The notes under the pieces are model-generated. The model did not search any database and was not told where the DNA came from. It saw only the letters and a list, made by a program, of their open reading frames with translations. Position numbers and translations under genes: made by a program. Below are positions 34,919 to 44,481 of a DNA stretch of 64,000 nucleotides, piece by piece (positions within the stretch are counted from its first letter, which is position 1; every line of letters starts with the position of its first letter). The DNA lies in assembly GCF_003286415.2 (NCBI RefSeq), contig NZ_CP043450.1, positions 6,324,001 to 6,388,000 on the forward strand, written 5' to 3'. Source of the stretch: Mucilaginibacter rubeus (lineage in GTDB: Bacteria > Bacteroidota > Bacteroidia > Sphingobacteriales > Sphingobacteriaceae).

Positions 34919-36442
34919 ATGCCCATCATAATGAAAACCAGGACCTATCTTTTTTTAGCTGCTACTATGGCGCTATCATTCGGCCTATTGGGCCGTGTAA
35001 ATGCTCAGGACATGCCCGGTAAACGTGACTCTATCAATTCGGTTGTATTGAATGAGAAACGTGTGATACAGGTAATACTGCCCGATGGTTATAAAGCAGG
35101 CTCAACAACTAAATACAATGTGTTGTATATCCTTGACGATTGGAATATAAAATTGGGGCGCGATATACAGCACTTTATTTTTGACGAGCACACGATGCCG
35201 CCAATGATAATTGTAGGCGTGTTAAATACCGACCGGGACAAAGATTTTTTGCCAACGCATAACAGTGGCAATAAAACATCGGGCGGAGCCGATAAATTTC
35301 TGAAGTTTTTTAAGGATGAGCTGATCCCTTATATCAATAAGACCTATCCATCTGATGGTGATAACACACTTTTCGGCCACTCCTTTGGTGGTGTGTTTGT
35401 TACTTACGCCTTGTTGAACGAGCCGCAGCTTTTTAATAATTACGTTGCCGGCGACCCGAGTTATTGGTGGGATAACGGTGTTATGCTTAAGCAGGTTAAA
35501 GAGAAATTGCCGTCACTTGCCGGCTTGCAAAAGTCGCTTTACATAGGTGGCCGCGAGGGGCAGGGTATGAAAGAAATGAGGATTACCCCGATGGATAGCC
35601 TCTTAAAAAAAGACGCGCCGGCCGGGTTTGAATGGGTGGTTAAAGCGTACCCTAAAGAATCGCATGGTACGGTACGATTGAAAAACTTTTATGATGGCCT
35701 GAGGTTTGCCTATAATGATTATGGAGGCAAGCCATTGGAGTTTCACCCGTCCCGGGGGATTGTGCTAAAAAATAAGCCGATAAAGATCTGGTACTTTGAT
35801 GATACAACTAAGGTGCATTATACTTTTGATGGTTCGCTGCCGTTAATGACATCGCCATTTGTAAAACCCGAGATTGAATTAGCCGGTCCTGCAACGGTTA
35901 CCATGCGGCAGATTGCCGGTCGGCCTAAATTTGATAAAACCTCCAGCGGAGAATTTAAAGGAGGGGCTTATCTGCCCGCATCATCACTCAGGAAAAACTA
36001 TAAACCCGGCGGTTTTCATTATGCTTACTACGAAGGCCAATGGGATAAACTGCCCGACTTTAAGGCAATAAAACCGGTTAAAGAAGGTACCGAAGATAGC
36101 CTCTTCAATATTAATAAACTTCCGCGTCAAAACAATTTTGGCTTAGTTATAGACGGGCTATTCAAAGTTGAACAGGATGGCTATTATATTTTTGGATTAG
36201 GATCGGACGATGGTTGTAAAGTGTATCTGAATGATAAGGTCATCATTGATCTGGATGGCTTGCACGATGGTGATATTGAGCGCTCATACATCGTTCCGTT
36301 GAAAAAAGGGTTTTATCCATTGCGGATAGAATATTTTCAAAAAGAAGGTGGCAGGAAGCTTGATTTTGTATATGTAACCCCGGATAACATCGCTAAAAAG
36401 AAGATTACACCTATTCCGTACACGTTGCGATATGGAAGATAA
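34919..36442 (+). CDS. Secreted esterase with chitobiase-type and PA14 domains
   Basis: The 507-residue exported protein starts with an Esterase-D-like alpha/beta-hydrolase domain (about 35-270), with nucleophile Ser155 in GHSFGG and a late HGTVR His. Next is a short beta-domain like the C-terminal module of chitobiases (KIWYFDDTTKVHYTFDGSLP), then a PA14-type domain (about 355-500) with GSDDGCKVYLNDKVIIDLDG. Esterase-D relatives include enterochelin esterases and feruloyl or acetyl-xylan esterases; the PA14 module favours a carbohydrate target. The signal peptide fits best from the second Met at 34931. It stands between two receptor-type barrels. Confidence 0.87.
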   Translation: MPIIMKTRTYLFLAATMALSFGLLGRVNAQDMPGKRDSINSVVLNEKRVIQVILPDGYKAGSTTKYNVLYILDDWNIKLGRDIQHFIFDEHTMPPMIIVGVLNTDRDKDFLPTHNSGNKTSGGADKFLKFFKDELIPYINKTYPSDGDNTLFGHSFGGVFVTYALLNEPQLFNNYVAGDPSYWWDNGVMLKQVKEKLPSLAGLQKSLYIGGREGQGMKEMRITPMDSLLKKDAPAGFEWVVKAYPKESHGTVRLKNFYDGLRFAYNDYGGKPLEFHPSRGIVLKNKPIKIWYFDDTTKVHYTFDGSLPLMTSPFVKPEIELAGPATVTMRQIAGRPKFDKTSSGEFKGGAYLPASSLRKNYKPGGFHYAYYEGQWDKLPDFKAIKPVKEGTEDSLFNINKLPRQNNFGLVIDGLFKVEQDGYYIFGLGSDDGCKVYLNDKVIIDLDGLHDGDIERSYIVPLKKGFYPLRIEYFQKEGGRKLDFVYVTPDNIAKKKITPIPYTLRYGR

Positions 36443-36471
36443 ACGCGGTTGGATTTAAAACAGGCTTAAAT

Positions 36472-36505
36472 AAAAAGGCTGATCTATTACGATCAGCCTT
36501 TTTTA
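36472..36505. terminator. Bidirectional terminator between esterase and barrel gene
   Basis: The perfect 13-bp stem AAAAAGGCTGATC/GATCAGCCTTTTT has a 6-nt loop and a T run on both strands. It serves the convergent ends of the two genes. Confidence 0.92.
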
Positions 36506-36529
36506 TGCTTTTAAGTCCGGAGCTACACG

Positions 36530-39490
36530 TTAGAAAGAGCCAGGACCGCCTGGTCCACCCCCACCCGGGCCGCCGCCTGGCCCGCCGGGACCTCCGCCAT
36601 CGCGGTTAAATCTGCGTTGACCAGGATCCTGACTTGGAGCTTTGCCCGCAAACTTTTGTAAACGAAGTGTGAATGTTAACAGGTAATAACGGCCAAGCCT
36701 GTTTACCGTTGATTGCGTGGTGATGTTTCCGTTTACAACAGAGGTATAACCGGTGTTTTGGTTAAACAAATCATATGCTGCTAAGCGGATAGTGGCACGG
36801 TGGTCTTTCAAAAACCTGCGCTCAACATAAGTATTCAGGATATTAGGGTTTTTAATATCCAGGCTGGCGTCATAACCATAATTTACGGTACGGGTAAAGT
36901 CGTAGCTCAGGGTCCAGTCTTTCCAGAAATAGTTTTTACCGGCTAAGCCTAAATTCAATGTGCGGAAGTTTGAACTGCCATCAATAAGTGTGCTGTGGAT
37001 AGAGTTGGTTGTTTTATTGATACCGTAGCTGCTGCTGGCTTCTGCATCGATAATATCAACAATATTTACCCTGAATTTTAAGCCCGGAGTAAAGTTGAGG
37101 TTTTTAGCGATGTTTTTTAAAGGCGCGGCAGATGCGGCAACATTGTTACTGTCGATAGTATTAGAGAATGCAACGCCATTGGTATACGTTAAGGCGCCAT
37201 TAAATTGCAGGGTAAACTTACGCTGGGCCCATGGTTTAGCATACACCACATTAGCACCGCCGGTATAATAGCCGCCTGCATTTAAATAGTTGGTAAGGTT
37301 TGTACCTTCAAAGCTTTTTAGCGATGGATTTGCTGCTAACACGGCTTTGTCAAATTTACGGGGATACGAAATAGTGTTTTGTACTATTTTATTTTGCGTT
37401 GCCGTAAAGTTGAAATTAGTAAAGAAAATATCGCCGGTTTGGAAGCTGAAATTATTATATCTCAACGAAAAATTGTTGGCAAACTCTGGTTGCAGGTTAG
37501 GATTACCTTGTACCGGATAAAGTGCGTTTGAGAAATCAATTACCGGCTGCAGCTGAGTGAATGAAGGCTGGTTGCTTGATCCACTATATAAAAAGTTTAA
37601 CGCCTTGCCCCTTGAGAAATTATAACTGAAACGTGCAGTTGGTATTACGTTAAAGGTGGTTACGTGGGTAGCCGAATCATTTTTAAGGTTGAGGCCATTT
37701 AAGGTAGCCGGCTGTACGCCAATCCCTAAGGTAAGGTTGTATTTTTTCTCGATAAAGCGATAGTTTAAGCCAACCCGGTTTGTGGTGAAATTGTATTTAT
37801 AGTTGTTGCTCAGCCTGTCGTAATGATCGTATGTATTGCCTGTACTAAGCGTATCGGTTTCCTTATCGCTTGTGGTGTTTGATCGGTTAAAAGCATAATT
37901 CAATTCCAGGTAACCCCGTTTGCTTATTGGCTCAATGTATGAGAGGTTTGTACCAAAAGTGGTTACACGGCTATCAGTATTGGTTTGCTGATTTGCGGGT
38001 GCCTGGCGTGGCGCACCATCGGCATAATCATAGGTCGGATTATCGAACTGTGATGTTTTTGATGTATTGGCGCTGATGTTAATGCTTAAATTACGGCCAT
38101 GTCCGTTAAAACGGTGATTATACAAAGCATTAATACCATAGCTTGGCGTGGTGCCATCGCTGTGGGACAATGACGTATACGATGAGTTTGTTATCCCGCC
38201 AATGGTTGACGATACCGACTCGTTTGCATTTGTATTGGTACTTGAGTAAGTAAAGTTTGGTACAACCTTTAAATAGTTAATTGTATCAGGTTTCCACTCC
38301 AGATTAAAGTTAAAGCGATGATTGATTGGGTTATCGGTTTGATCACTTTTTTGTGTACTGATACTTGGCGTTTGAACGTTGTTGGTTTGGATAGACGAGC
38401 TAAGGGTGTTGGTGGTGTTATCGGTATAACTGTAGCTGCCATAAACAGATAAGGTTTTACCCCACTGGTCGCGGAAGTTGGCACCGATGGCATGTGCATT
38501 GGTGATACCGTTTGCGCTGGTAGTTGAGCTGCTGGAACCACGCAACGCGTTGCCCCTGCCGCCGCCCCCGCCGCCAAAACCACCGCCTCCGCCACCGCCG
38601 GATGTTGCGCTGCCATAGGTGAACGTATTTACGTTGGTGTTGTTGATTGTACCCAACACGGCTATCTGTTGCTCATTGTTAAAGTTGAAGAACTTAAGGT
38701 CGCCGATGTAGCGGTTGGCGTTGGCTATGCCCTGGTCTTTCGGTAAAAAGTCTTCGCCATCTCCTGCTGTAGCCTGGCCAAAGTAGCCGTGGTTTTTGTC
38801 TTTACGGATGGTGATGTTCAGTATCTTGTCGGGCTCACCGGTTTTAATACCGGTAAGGTTGGCCTGATCGCCATAATCGTCAATTACCTGGATGCTTTCT
38901 ACTACGTCGGCAGGCAGGTTTTTGGTAGCGGTTTTAACATCGCCTCCAAAAAAATCCTTTCCGTTAACGCGCACTTTGGTAACCGATTTACCCTGGGCCG
39001 TAACGTTGCCGTCTTTATCCACATCAACACCGGGTAGTTTTTTTAATACGTCTTCAACCGGGGCGTTTTCACGTACGGGATAAGCGCTTACCTTATATTC
39101 GGTTGTATCCTCTTTTAGTATTACCGGGTTAACACCAACAATGGTAACCTGGTTAAGCATATTGGTTTCGGCCTTTAACACTATCGCGCCAAGATCAACC
39201 GGTTGGGTGCCGGCATCAAGCGAATAATGTTTTTTTATGGCTGTGAAACCTATTGATGAAATGGTAATGGTTAGTTTGTTGCCCTTTACCACCGGGAACG
39301 AAAATTTACCGGCAGCATCGGCAATAGCGATGGTGCTATCACCGCCGTTTGAAACCAGCTTAACACTGCTCCCTGGTAAGGATAGCTTTGTAGAATCAAC
39401 GACAGTTCCCTTTACCTCCCGCCCCGTTTGGGCGTAGGAGCCAAAGGCAGATAAAAGAATAAAACTCAAGATAAGAAGTAGGGGTTTCAT
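36530..39490 (-). CDS. Outer-membrane beta-barrel receptor with glycine-rich inserts
   Basis: The 986-residue protein has the same layout as the barrel at 32.1 kb: signal peptide, CarboxypepD-regulatory-like domain (about 22-115), plug (about 125-235) with VLKKLPGVDVDKDGNVTAQG and VRVNGKDFFGGDVKTATKNL, then a barrel. Two unusual features are a Gly run at about residues 295-310 near the start of the barrel, and a C-terminal Gly/Pro tail (about 963-985) after the last predicted strand. The 530 bp upstream contain an isolated terminator-like hairpin. Substrate is unknown. Confidence 0.88.
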   Translation of the reverse strand: MKPLLLILSFILLSAFGSYAQTGREVKGTVVDSTKLSLPGSSVKLVSNGGDSTIAIADAAGKFSFPVVKGNKLTITISSIGFTAIKKHYSLDAGTQPVDLGAIVLKAETNMLNQVTIVGVNPVILKEDTTEYKVSAYPVRENAPVEDVLKKLPGVDVDKDGNVTAQGKSVTKVRVNGKDFFGGDVKTATKNLPADVVESIQVIDDYGDQANLTGIKTGEPDKILNITIRKDKNHGYFGQATAGDGEDFLPKDQGIANANRYIGDLKFFNFNNEQQIAVLGTINNTNVNTFTYGSATSGGGGGGGFGGGGGGRGNALRGSSSSTTSANGITNAHAIGANFRDQWGKTLSVYGSYSYTDNTTNTLSSSIQTNNVQTPSISTQKSDQTDNPINHRFNFNLEWKPDTINYLKVVPNFTYSSTNTNANESVSSTIGGITNSSYTSLSHSDGTTPSYGINALYNHRFNGHGRNLSINISANTSKTSQFDNPTYDYADGAPRQAPANQQTNTDSRVTTFGTNLSYIEPISKRGYLELNYAFNRSNTTSDKETDTLSTGNTYDHYDRLSNNYKYNFTTNRVGLNYRFIEKKYNLTLGIGVQPATLNGLNLKNDSATHVTTFNVIPTARFSYNFSRGKALNFLYSGSSNQPSFTQLQPVIDFSNALYPVQGNPNLQPEFANNFSLRYNNFSFQTGDIFFTNFNFTATQNKIVQNTISYPRKFDKAVLAANPSLKSFEGTNLTNYLNAGGYYTGGANVVYAKPWAQRKFTLQFNGALTYTNGVAFSNTIDSNNVAASAAPLKNIAKNLNFTPGLKFRVNIVDIIDAEASSSYGINKTTNSIHSTLIDGSSNFRTLNLGLAGKNYFWKDWTLSYDFTRTVNYGYDASLDIKNPNILNTYVERRFLKDHRATIRLAAYDLFNQNTGYTSVVNGNITTQSTVNRLGRYYLLTFTLRLQKFAGKAPSQDPGQRRFNRDGGGPGGPGGGPGGGGPGGPGSF

Positions 39491-40022
39491 AAATGTTTTT
39501 TCAGCGTACGATTGTTGTATTTGGGTATATAGACGTAATATGAACTACAAATGTTCAACTTAAAATATACATAAAGTCAAATCAATATATTATTGTTACA
39601 CATAAAGCCCGTAAAGGCCTATCAATCATATTAATGTTACAAAATATTAAATGAAAAAGGCCGGAATTTTCCGGCCTTGAGGTTGTTATTAAGATCAGTC
39701 AGTCAATTTCGGGCAGGAATGAGGGCGAATACGGTTGTGTTTTAAGTTTTATAGCCGGTTAAGTGTTGCAAAACCTAAGTGTGTACCGTAATCATGTAAT
39801 AAGATTCGGGTTTGAGCAAAGCCGGGATTTAATGATTCCGGACTTTAAGCATTATTACGAAAATGTGGAAAATTAGTTTCATTAATTGTTGTGAGATATA
39901 CCAATAATGATCCTGATACGTTTAAGTAATTCACACAAGAAATAAACTATTGTTTAAAATCCGTTGATATAATAGTAACATTGTGGCACAGTATTTCGTA
40001 ATACTTAACCAAACATTAACCT
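39491..40022. other. Divergent gap ahead of the barrel gene
   Basis: This AT-rich stretch of about 530 bp holds the hairpin at 39657-39678 (own entry) and presumably the promoters of the barrel gene (minus) and a small gene (plus). Nothing else is recognisable. Confidence 0.4.
39657..39678 (-). terminator. Terminator-like hairpin in the leader of the barrel gene
   Basis: The perfect 8-bp stem AAGGCCGG/CCGGCCTT has a 6-nt loop and a T tract on the minus strand. It lies about 170 bp upstream of the start codon it faces, with no gene ending there, so it may be an attenuator or the end of a small RNA. Confidence 0.55.
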
Positions 40023-40295
40023 ATGAACAATATTGGAAACACGCTGCACGCAAAAGTGCACAAATGGATAGACACGATCGGGTTCCGGCTCAACACATCG
40101 CAAACCAACAGCAAAAGTCATATTACAACCAATCATTATTTTTTTGAAACCTTTAATTTTTTCGAAAAATCAAAGAAAAATAAACCGGAGGCCACTAAGT
40201 TTTTGTGCTTCGATGCTTACGGTGAAAAGATAAATGTAAAGTCGTTGCTTGATTTGCAGGTTGCCTTTTTTGACAATATTAGTCAGCTTAAATAG
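40023..40295 (+). CDS. Small protein, function unknown
   Basis: The 90-residue frame has no signal peptide or membrane segment and is rich in Asn, Lys and Phe (HYFFETFNFFEKSKKNKPEATKF). It resembles no family I know. Support comes from its own upstream gap and a terminator about 80 bp downstream; coding evidence is otherwise modest. Confidence 0.5.
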   Translation: MNNIGNTLHAKVHKWIDTIGFRLNTSQTNSKSHITTNHYFFETFNFFEKSKKNKPEATKFLCFDAYGEKINVKSLLDLQVAFFDNISQLK

Positions 40296-40372
40296 CAGGC
40301 GGGCCTTTTCTGACACCTATTCCTTATAGTATTAAGCAATTTGGCGGGGTTTTTAATATGCCCTTAAAATAA

Positions 40373-40404
40373 AAAATCCCGCCCTAAAAATAAGGCAGGA
40401 TTTT
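40373..40404. terminator. Bidirectional terminator
   Basis: The 11-bp stem AAAATCCCGCC/GGCAGGATTTT has one mismatch and a 10-nt loop, with A and T runs outside. It lies between convergent gene ends. Confidence 0.8.
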
Positions 40405-40433
40405 AAGAAGGATTTTTGAAGGGTTACCTCAAA

Positions 40434-43076
40434 TTAGTTTTCAACATTGGTGCGTGGCCAGCAATTCATACTTCCTGTTTTCTCATTCAGTATATCCTGG
40501 TTGGCGGTATTTATACCCCTAACCATTCCTCCGCCGATATTTACAACCGGTCTTGTAGGGTTAAGGGCTTCCTTTATCCTGAGGTGAAGGTCGGCATAAT
40601 GAGCTGCTGTTATCGCATCGCCGCCTTTTGGCAAACCGGTATCAATTTTCTTTAACTCGGCACGTACCATCGGCCTGATATCAGACAGCACAATGTTGAT
40701 TGGGGTAAAGCCCCAGCTTGCCAGTTGCGCGCTTGATACACCCGGGAACGAAAAGCTTGCATCTGTGTTTAACAGGTTTTTCAGATTTTCAATGTACCCT
40801 CTTTGCAGGTTACGCTGATAGCCATCGGGTTTAGCGGTACCAAAGATACCGGTGTGTAGGTCTGTTAATAGTTGAGCTACAGTATATGCGTTAGCACCAT
40901 TTTTAGCCTCGTTATCATACATGCGTGCTAACCTTGACGGATTCAACTCGTTGCTTAATAATGAAACCTGCATAGCTTTAATTCGGTTTATGATAACGCC
41001 GTTATCAAATTTGGCCAGTTCGGTTTTGTTGATAAGCCATGACGGTGTAGCGTATAATTGCTGATTTAAGAATAATGCAGCTTCACGCTGACGGGCTTTG
41101 CCGACAAAATCATATACAGCACCTTTTTGATCATAGGTTTTAAAGTTTTCGTTCATGCCGCCAATGTTGGTGGTTACATGGCCCATGTAACGATAAAACT
41201 GTCCTAAAACCTCGTTGTATAATTCGTTAAGGTCACTGTAATCTTCATCTTTTTTGTACGACCATTTTTCGAGGTTCGGCAAAATGCGTTTCAGGTTGGC
41301 GATACCGTAAGCGCTGGCTTTCATGGCATTGTCGCCCAGGTCTTCGTTTTGTAAACGAGGGTCGATAGAAGTGCCCTGGCGACCGAAGTAGTAAACTGGA
41401 TTACCTGCATTCTTGTTGGTCCATACGGCTAATATTTCTTTTTCCTGCTCCGGAGTTTTATTACCCGGGAACCAGGTATATCCCCATTTAATCGACCAGT
41501 CATCATACTCCCCTATTTGTGGGTACAGGTGTGTAACGCCATCGCCGGGTTGGGCAATGTAGTTAAAACGGGCATAGTCCATGATAGATGGCGCGGTACC
41601 GTGTTTGTCGGTAAAGGTTTTTGAACGTAACGAGTCAACCGGGTAAGCATAACTTGAACCAAAGTTATGTGGTAAGCCCAAGGTGTGGCCAACCTCATGA
41701 GATGATACAAAACGGATTAGTTCACCCATTTGATCGTCAGAAAATTGTGCATGGCGGGCATTAGGATTTACTGCCGCTGTTTGGATCAGGTACCAGTCGC
41801 GCAGTAATTGCATTACGTTGTGGTACCAGCCAACGTGGCTTTCCAGGATCTCGCCGCTACGTGGGTCGGCTACGTGAGGGCCATAAGCGTTTTCAACGTC
41901 CGATGCGAAATACCTGATCACGCTATAGCGGGCATCTTCGGTACTGAATTGAGGGTCTTGCTTGGCTGTTGGAGCTTCTTTAGCAGTAATTGCATTCTTG
42001 AAACCTGCTGCTTCAAAGGCTTTTTGCCAATCGTTTACACCTTGTATTAAATATGGCACCCATTTTTTAGGGGTGGCTGGGTCAATATAAAATACAATTT
42101 GTTTTTTAGGCTCAACCAGCTCACCTTTTGCATAGGCAATTGGGTCTTTTGGCTCCAGTTTCCAGCGGTGGATGTAGGCAGTAACCAGGGCTTTTTGTGC
42201 ATTGGTGCCATAATCCGTTTGGCGCTGGCCAAAAAATCCTACGCGCGGGTCCATGATCCTGGACTTCATCGGAACTTTAGGTAACAGCAGCATGGAGGTG
42301 TTCAGTTCAAATGTTACCGCGGCGATGCTGTTATCGGTTGGCGATTCGCCGGCGCGGTAAGTTTTTAAGGTGTGCGCTTCAATATTTATCGGGAAGCTTT
42401 TAATGGTGTCGATGTATGAACGAGAGTTATCAACGCCCATGGTTTTGTAGGCTTTCTTGATATCGTCAGACAGACCGATAGCGGCGATATCGCCATTATA
42501 AAAATCGGTAACGTCAATTAAAACACCGGTGGTATCTTTGTTAAAAGCTTTTATTTCAAAAGAGGCCAATATTGCATCCAGGTTGGAGTTTTTAACCGAT
42601 TGATACATATCGCTGGTACTATCGGCACGTAACGAATAGCTTGGAACCCGGATAAATACCTGCTTATCGTGCTTTTCCCATTTCCAAACCTGGTCGTTAA
42701 TTTCTTCGCCGCCGTACTGCTGGCCAAATGTCTTTAAGCCGCCTGGTGTTTTTACAAAGCGGGTAACCACAAGCATTTCGCGGTTAATTAACGAATCGGG
42801 TATTTCATAATAATATTTGCCATCAACTTTATAAGTATTAAAAAGTCCGCTATCGGCCTTGGTTTTTGCCGGAATAAGGTCGCTGAATTTTTTAATTCCC
42901 TCTTTTTTGGGGGCACCGGTTGTCGCGGTAGCAACAGTTCCGTTAGCTGTAGTAGTGGTTTTTAGTGTGAGGCTTTGGTTTGCAGCTTGCTTTTTGGTAG
43001 CGCATGAGCCAGCCAAAACAGCAAGTGCCAGTACTGAGCCGCGTAAATAAATACCCGGCAGCGAATGTTTTTTCAT
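40434..43076 (-). CDS. Zinc-dependent metalloprotease lipoprotein (DUF5117/DUF5118 type)
   Basis: The large exported metzincin-like protease has 880 residues. The N-terminus has a lipobox (LAGSC, Cys25). DUF5118 and DUF5117-like regions occupy roughly residues 55-110 and 115-300. The zinc site is HEVGHTLGLPH (His460, His464 and His470, with Glu461 as base). A long helical C-terminal region follows. Such proteins are widespread in Bacteroidota; substrates are unknown, and nutrient proteolysis or envelope maturation are both possible. The gene stands alone behind a terminator. Confidence 0.9.
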   Translation of the reverse strand: MKKHSLPGIYLRGSVLALAVLAGSCATKKQAANQSLTLKTTTTANGTVATATTGAPKKEGIKKFSDLIPAKTKADSGLFNTYKVDGKYYYEIPDSLINREMLVVTRFVKTPGGLKTFGQQYGGEEINDQVWKWEKHDKQVFIRVPSYSLRADSTSDMYQSVKNSNLDAILASFEIKAFNKDTTGVLIDVTDFYNGDIAAIGLSDDIKKAYKTMGVDNSRSYIDTIKSFPINIEAHTLKTYRAGESPTDNSIAAVTFELNTSMLLLPKVPMKSRIMDPRVGFFGQRQTDYGTNAQKALVTAYIHRWKLEPKDPIAYAKGELVEPKKQIVFYIDPATPKKWVPYLIQGVNDWQKAFEAAGFKNAITAKEAPTAKQDPQFSTEDARYSVIRYFASDVENAYGPHVADPRSGEILESHVGWYHNVMQLLRDWYLIQTAAVNPNARHAQFSDDQMGELIRFVSSHEVGHTLGLPHNFGSSYAYPVDSLRSKTFTDKHGTAPSIMDYARFNYIAQPGDGVTHLYPQIGEYDDWSIKWGYTWFPGNKTPEQEKEILAVWTNKNAGNPVYYFGRQGTSIDPRLQNEDLGDNAMKASAYGIANLKRILPNLEKWSYKKDEDYSDLNELYNEVLGQFYRYMGHVTTNIGGMNENFKTYDQKGAVYDFVGKARQREAALFLNQQLYATPSWLINKTELAKFDNGVIINRIKAMQVSLLSNELNPSRLARMYDNEAKNGANAYTVAQLLTDLHTGIFGTAKPDGYQRNLQRGYIENLKNLLNTDASFSFPGVSSAQLASWGFTPINIVLSDIRPMVRAELKKIDTGLPKGGDAITAAHYADLHLRIKEALNPTRPVVNIGGGMVRGINTANQDILNEKTGSMNCWPRTNVEN

Positions 43077-43171
43077 TTATTACAATAGTTTTAACCGTAA
43101 ATTTATATAAAAAGCAGGTCTTTTTTTGCCGATAAAGCGTTTTATCATTAATAATTTACAAGTATTATTGA

Positions 43172-44422
43172 TTATATGCGGCGTTTTAAGGTTAGCACAA
43201 CTTTATCAACCCGTTTATCATGATAAACTTCAAGCAGCAGGCTCCTATCATCCTTTGATTTAAAAAGTTCATCAATATCCTGGAGGCTCATTCTTGAAAC
43301 CGGCTTAAAATTTACCGATATTATTTCATCATCACGTTCAAGACCAATTTCGTCGGCGGCCGAGCCCGGTTCAACCCGGCTGATGATGATCCTTTCCAAA
43401 TGATCGCCTGCCGCATAATATTCAAGGCCGCTCATGTCATGCTCAAACGGATCATTATAGGTAAAGTTGGGCTTTAAATACATGGCGCTATCAGGGTAAT
43501 CCAGAATAACGGTAAAGCGTTTCAGAATGCCCACGCCCAGGTTTCCATCGCGCGGAACAGCCAGGTGGGTTTGGTTATTGCCATCGTCCGGAAAAGAAGC
43601 TATTACTTTTTTCATCCTGAATTTACCGAGGTCAAATTCCTCCATCCTGCTTATAAAGCCGTTTATGGGGCCGTTTAAACCAATACCAAGATTGGCTGAA
43701 GAAATAAATTTTTGCGGAAGCCCGTAGTTTTTGATATAACGCTCAATGGATACCGGGTGACCTGCACCAAGGTCAACAACCAGTTTGGTTTTTATGGGGG
43801 CGATGCCTGGCATAAAGGCCTTAGCATATACATATGCTTTCCTGTCTTCTACCGACATCGGGATCTTATTTGATTTCCGGAATGGCTTAAGGTCTTTAGG
43901 CCTGCAAATGGTAAGGGTGCTGTCCTGGAAACTGATTTTCACTGCGAGATTGTTAAAAAATTCATAACCAAGCAAGCCATGGATAGGCATGCCGGCATAA
44001 CCCGAAAGGTTAAATATATCTTTCCTTAAAATAGCCGCGGCAACATCGTAACTAACAAGGCCCGGTATAGCTACATCTAAAGTTGAGGTTACATAAGCTT
44101 CAGAATCCTCCCCCTCGCCAAGACCGGGGATTTTTAATATACGTTTGTTAGGAATGCTGATAGAATCGGCTAATTTAGGATCGGTTATGATCATGAGGCC
44201 TACGCCTGTATCCAATATAAAATTAAAGGGCCCTTTATGGTTGATTTTGAGTGGGATGATCATCAGGTTCCGCTCCAATTTAAACGGAATAGTCACCTTT
44301 TTTTTATGCACATCAAGATCAAAGTACTGAGCCCGGGCTGTGGTTGCAAAGCAAAATGTTAACACGGATGCAAGCCACAATGCCCCCGGGAGGCGTAAAT
44401 TATAATATAGCTTGTGTAACAA
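43172..44422 (-). CDS. Secreted retropepsin-like aspartyl protease with PDZ domain
   Basis: The 416-residue protein has a signal peptide (ending TTARAQ), two retropepsin-like lobes and a C-terminal PDZ domain (about 315-416). The first lobe has the catalytic Asp71 in ILDTGVG. The second has VVDLGAGHP, where the usual DTG reads DLG, so the pair is slightly off consensus. The PDZ part has GLEYYAAGDHLERIIISRVEPG and DEIGLERDDEIISVN. It likely acts in the periplasm or at the cell surface. It is divergent from the PBP4-type gene with only about 60 bp between start codons. Confidence 0.88.
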   Translation of the reverse strand: MLHKLYYNLRLPGALWLASVLTFCFATTARAQYFDLDVHKKKVTIPFKLERNLMIIPLKINHKGPFNFILDTGVGLMIITDPKLADSISIPNKRILKIPGLGEGEDSEAYVTSTLDVAIPGLVSYDVAAAILRKDIFNLSGYAGMPIHGLLGYEFFNNLAVKISFQDSTLTICRPKDLKPFRKSNKIPMSVEDRKAYVYAKAFMPGIAPIKTKLVVDLGAGHPVSIERYIKNYGLPQKFISSANLGIGLNGPINGFISRMEEFDLGKFRMKKVIASFPDDGNNQTHLAVPRDGNLGVGILKRFTVILDYPDSAMYLKPNFTYNDPFEHDMSGLEYYAAGDHLERIIISRVEPGSAADEIGLERDDEIISVNFKPVSRMSLQDIDELFKSKDDRSLLLEVYHDKRVDKVVLTLKRRI

Positions 44423-44481
44423 ATCGGTTATAGTTGGTGTATTAAATTTACGAGATTTATTTGTTAAATAATTATTTTATT

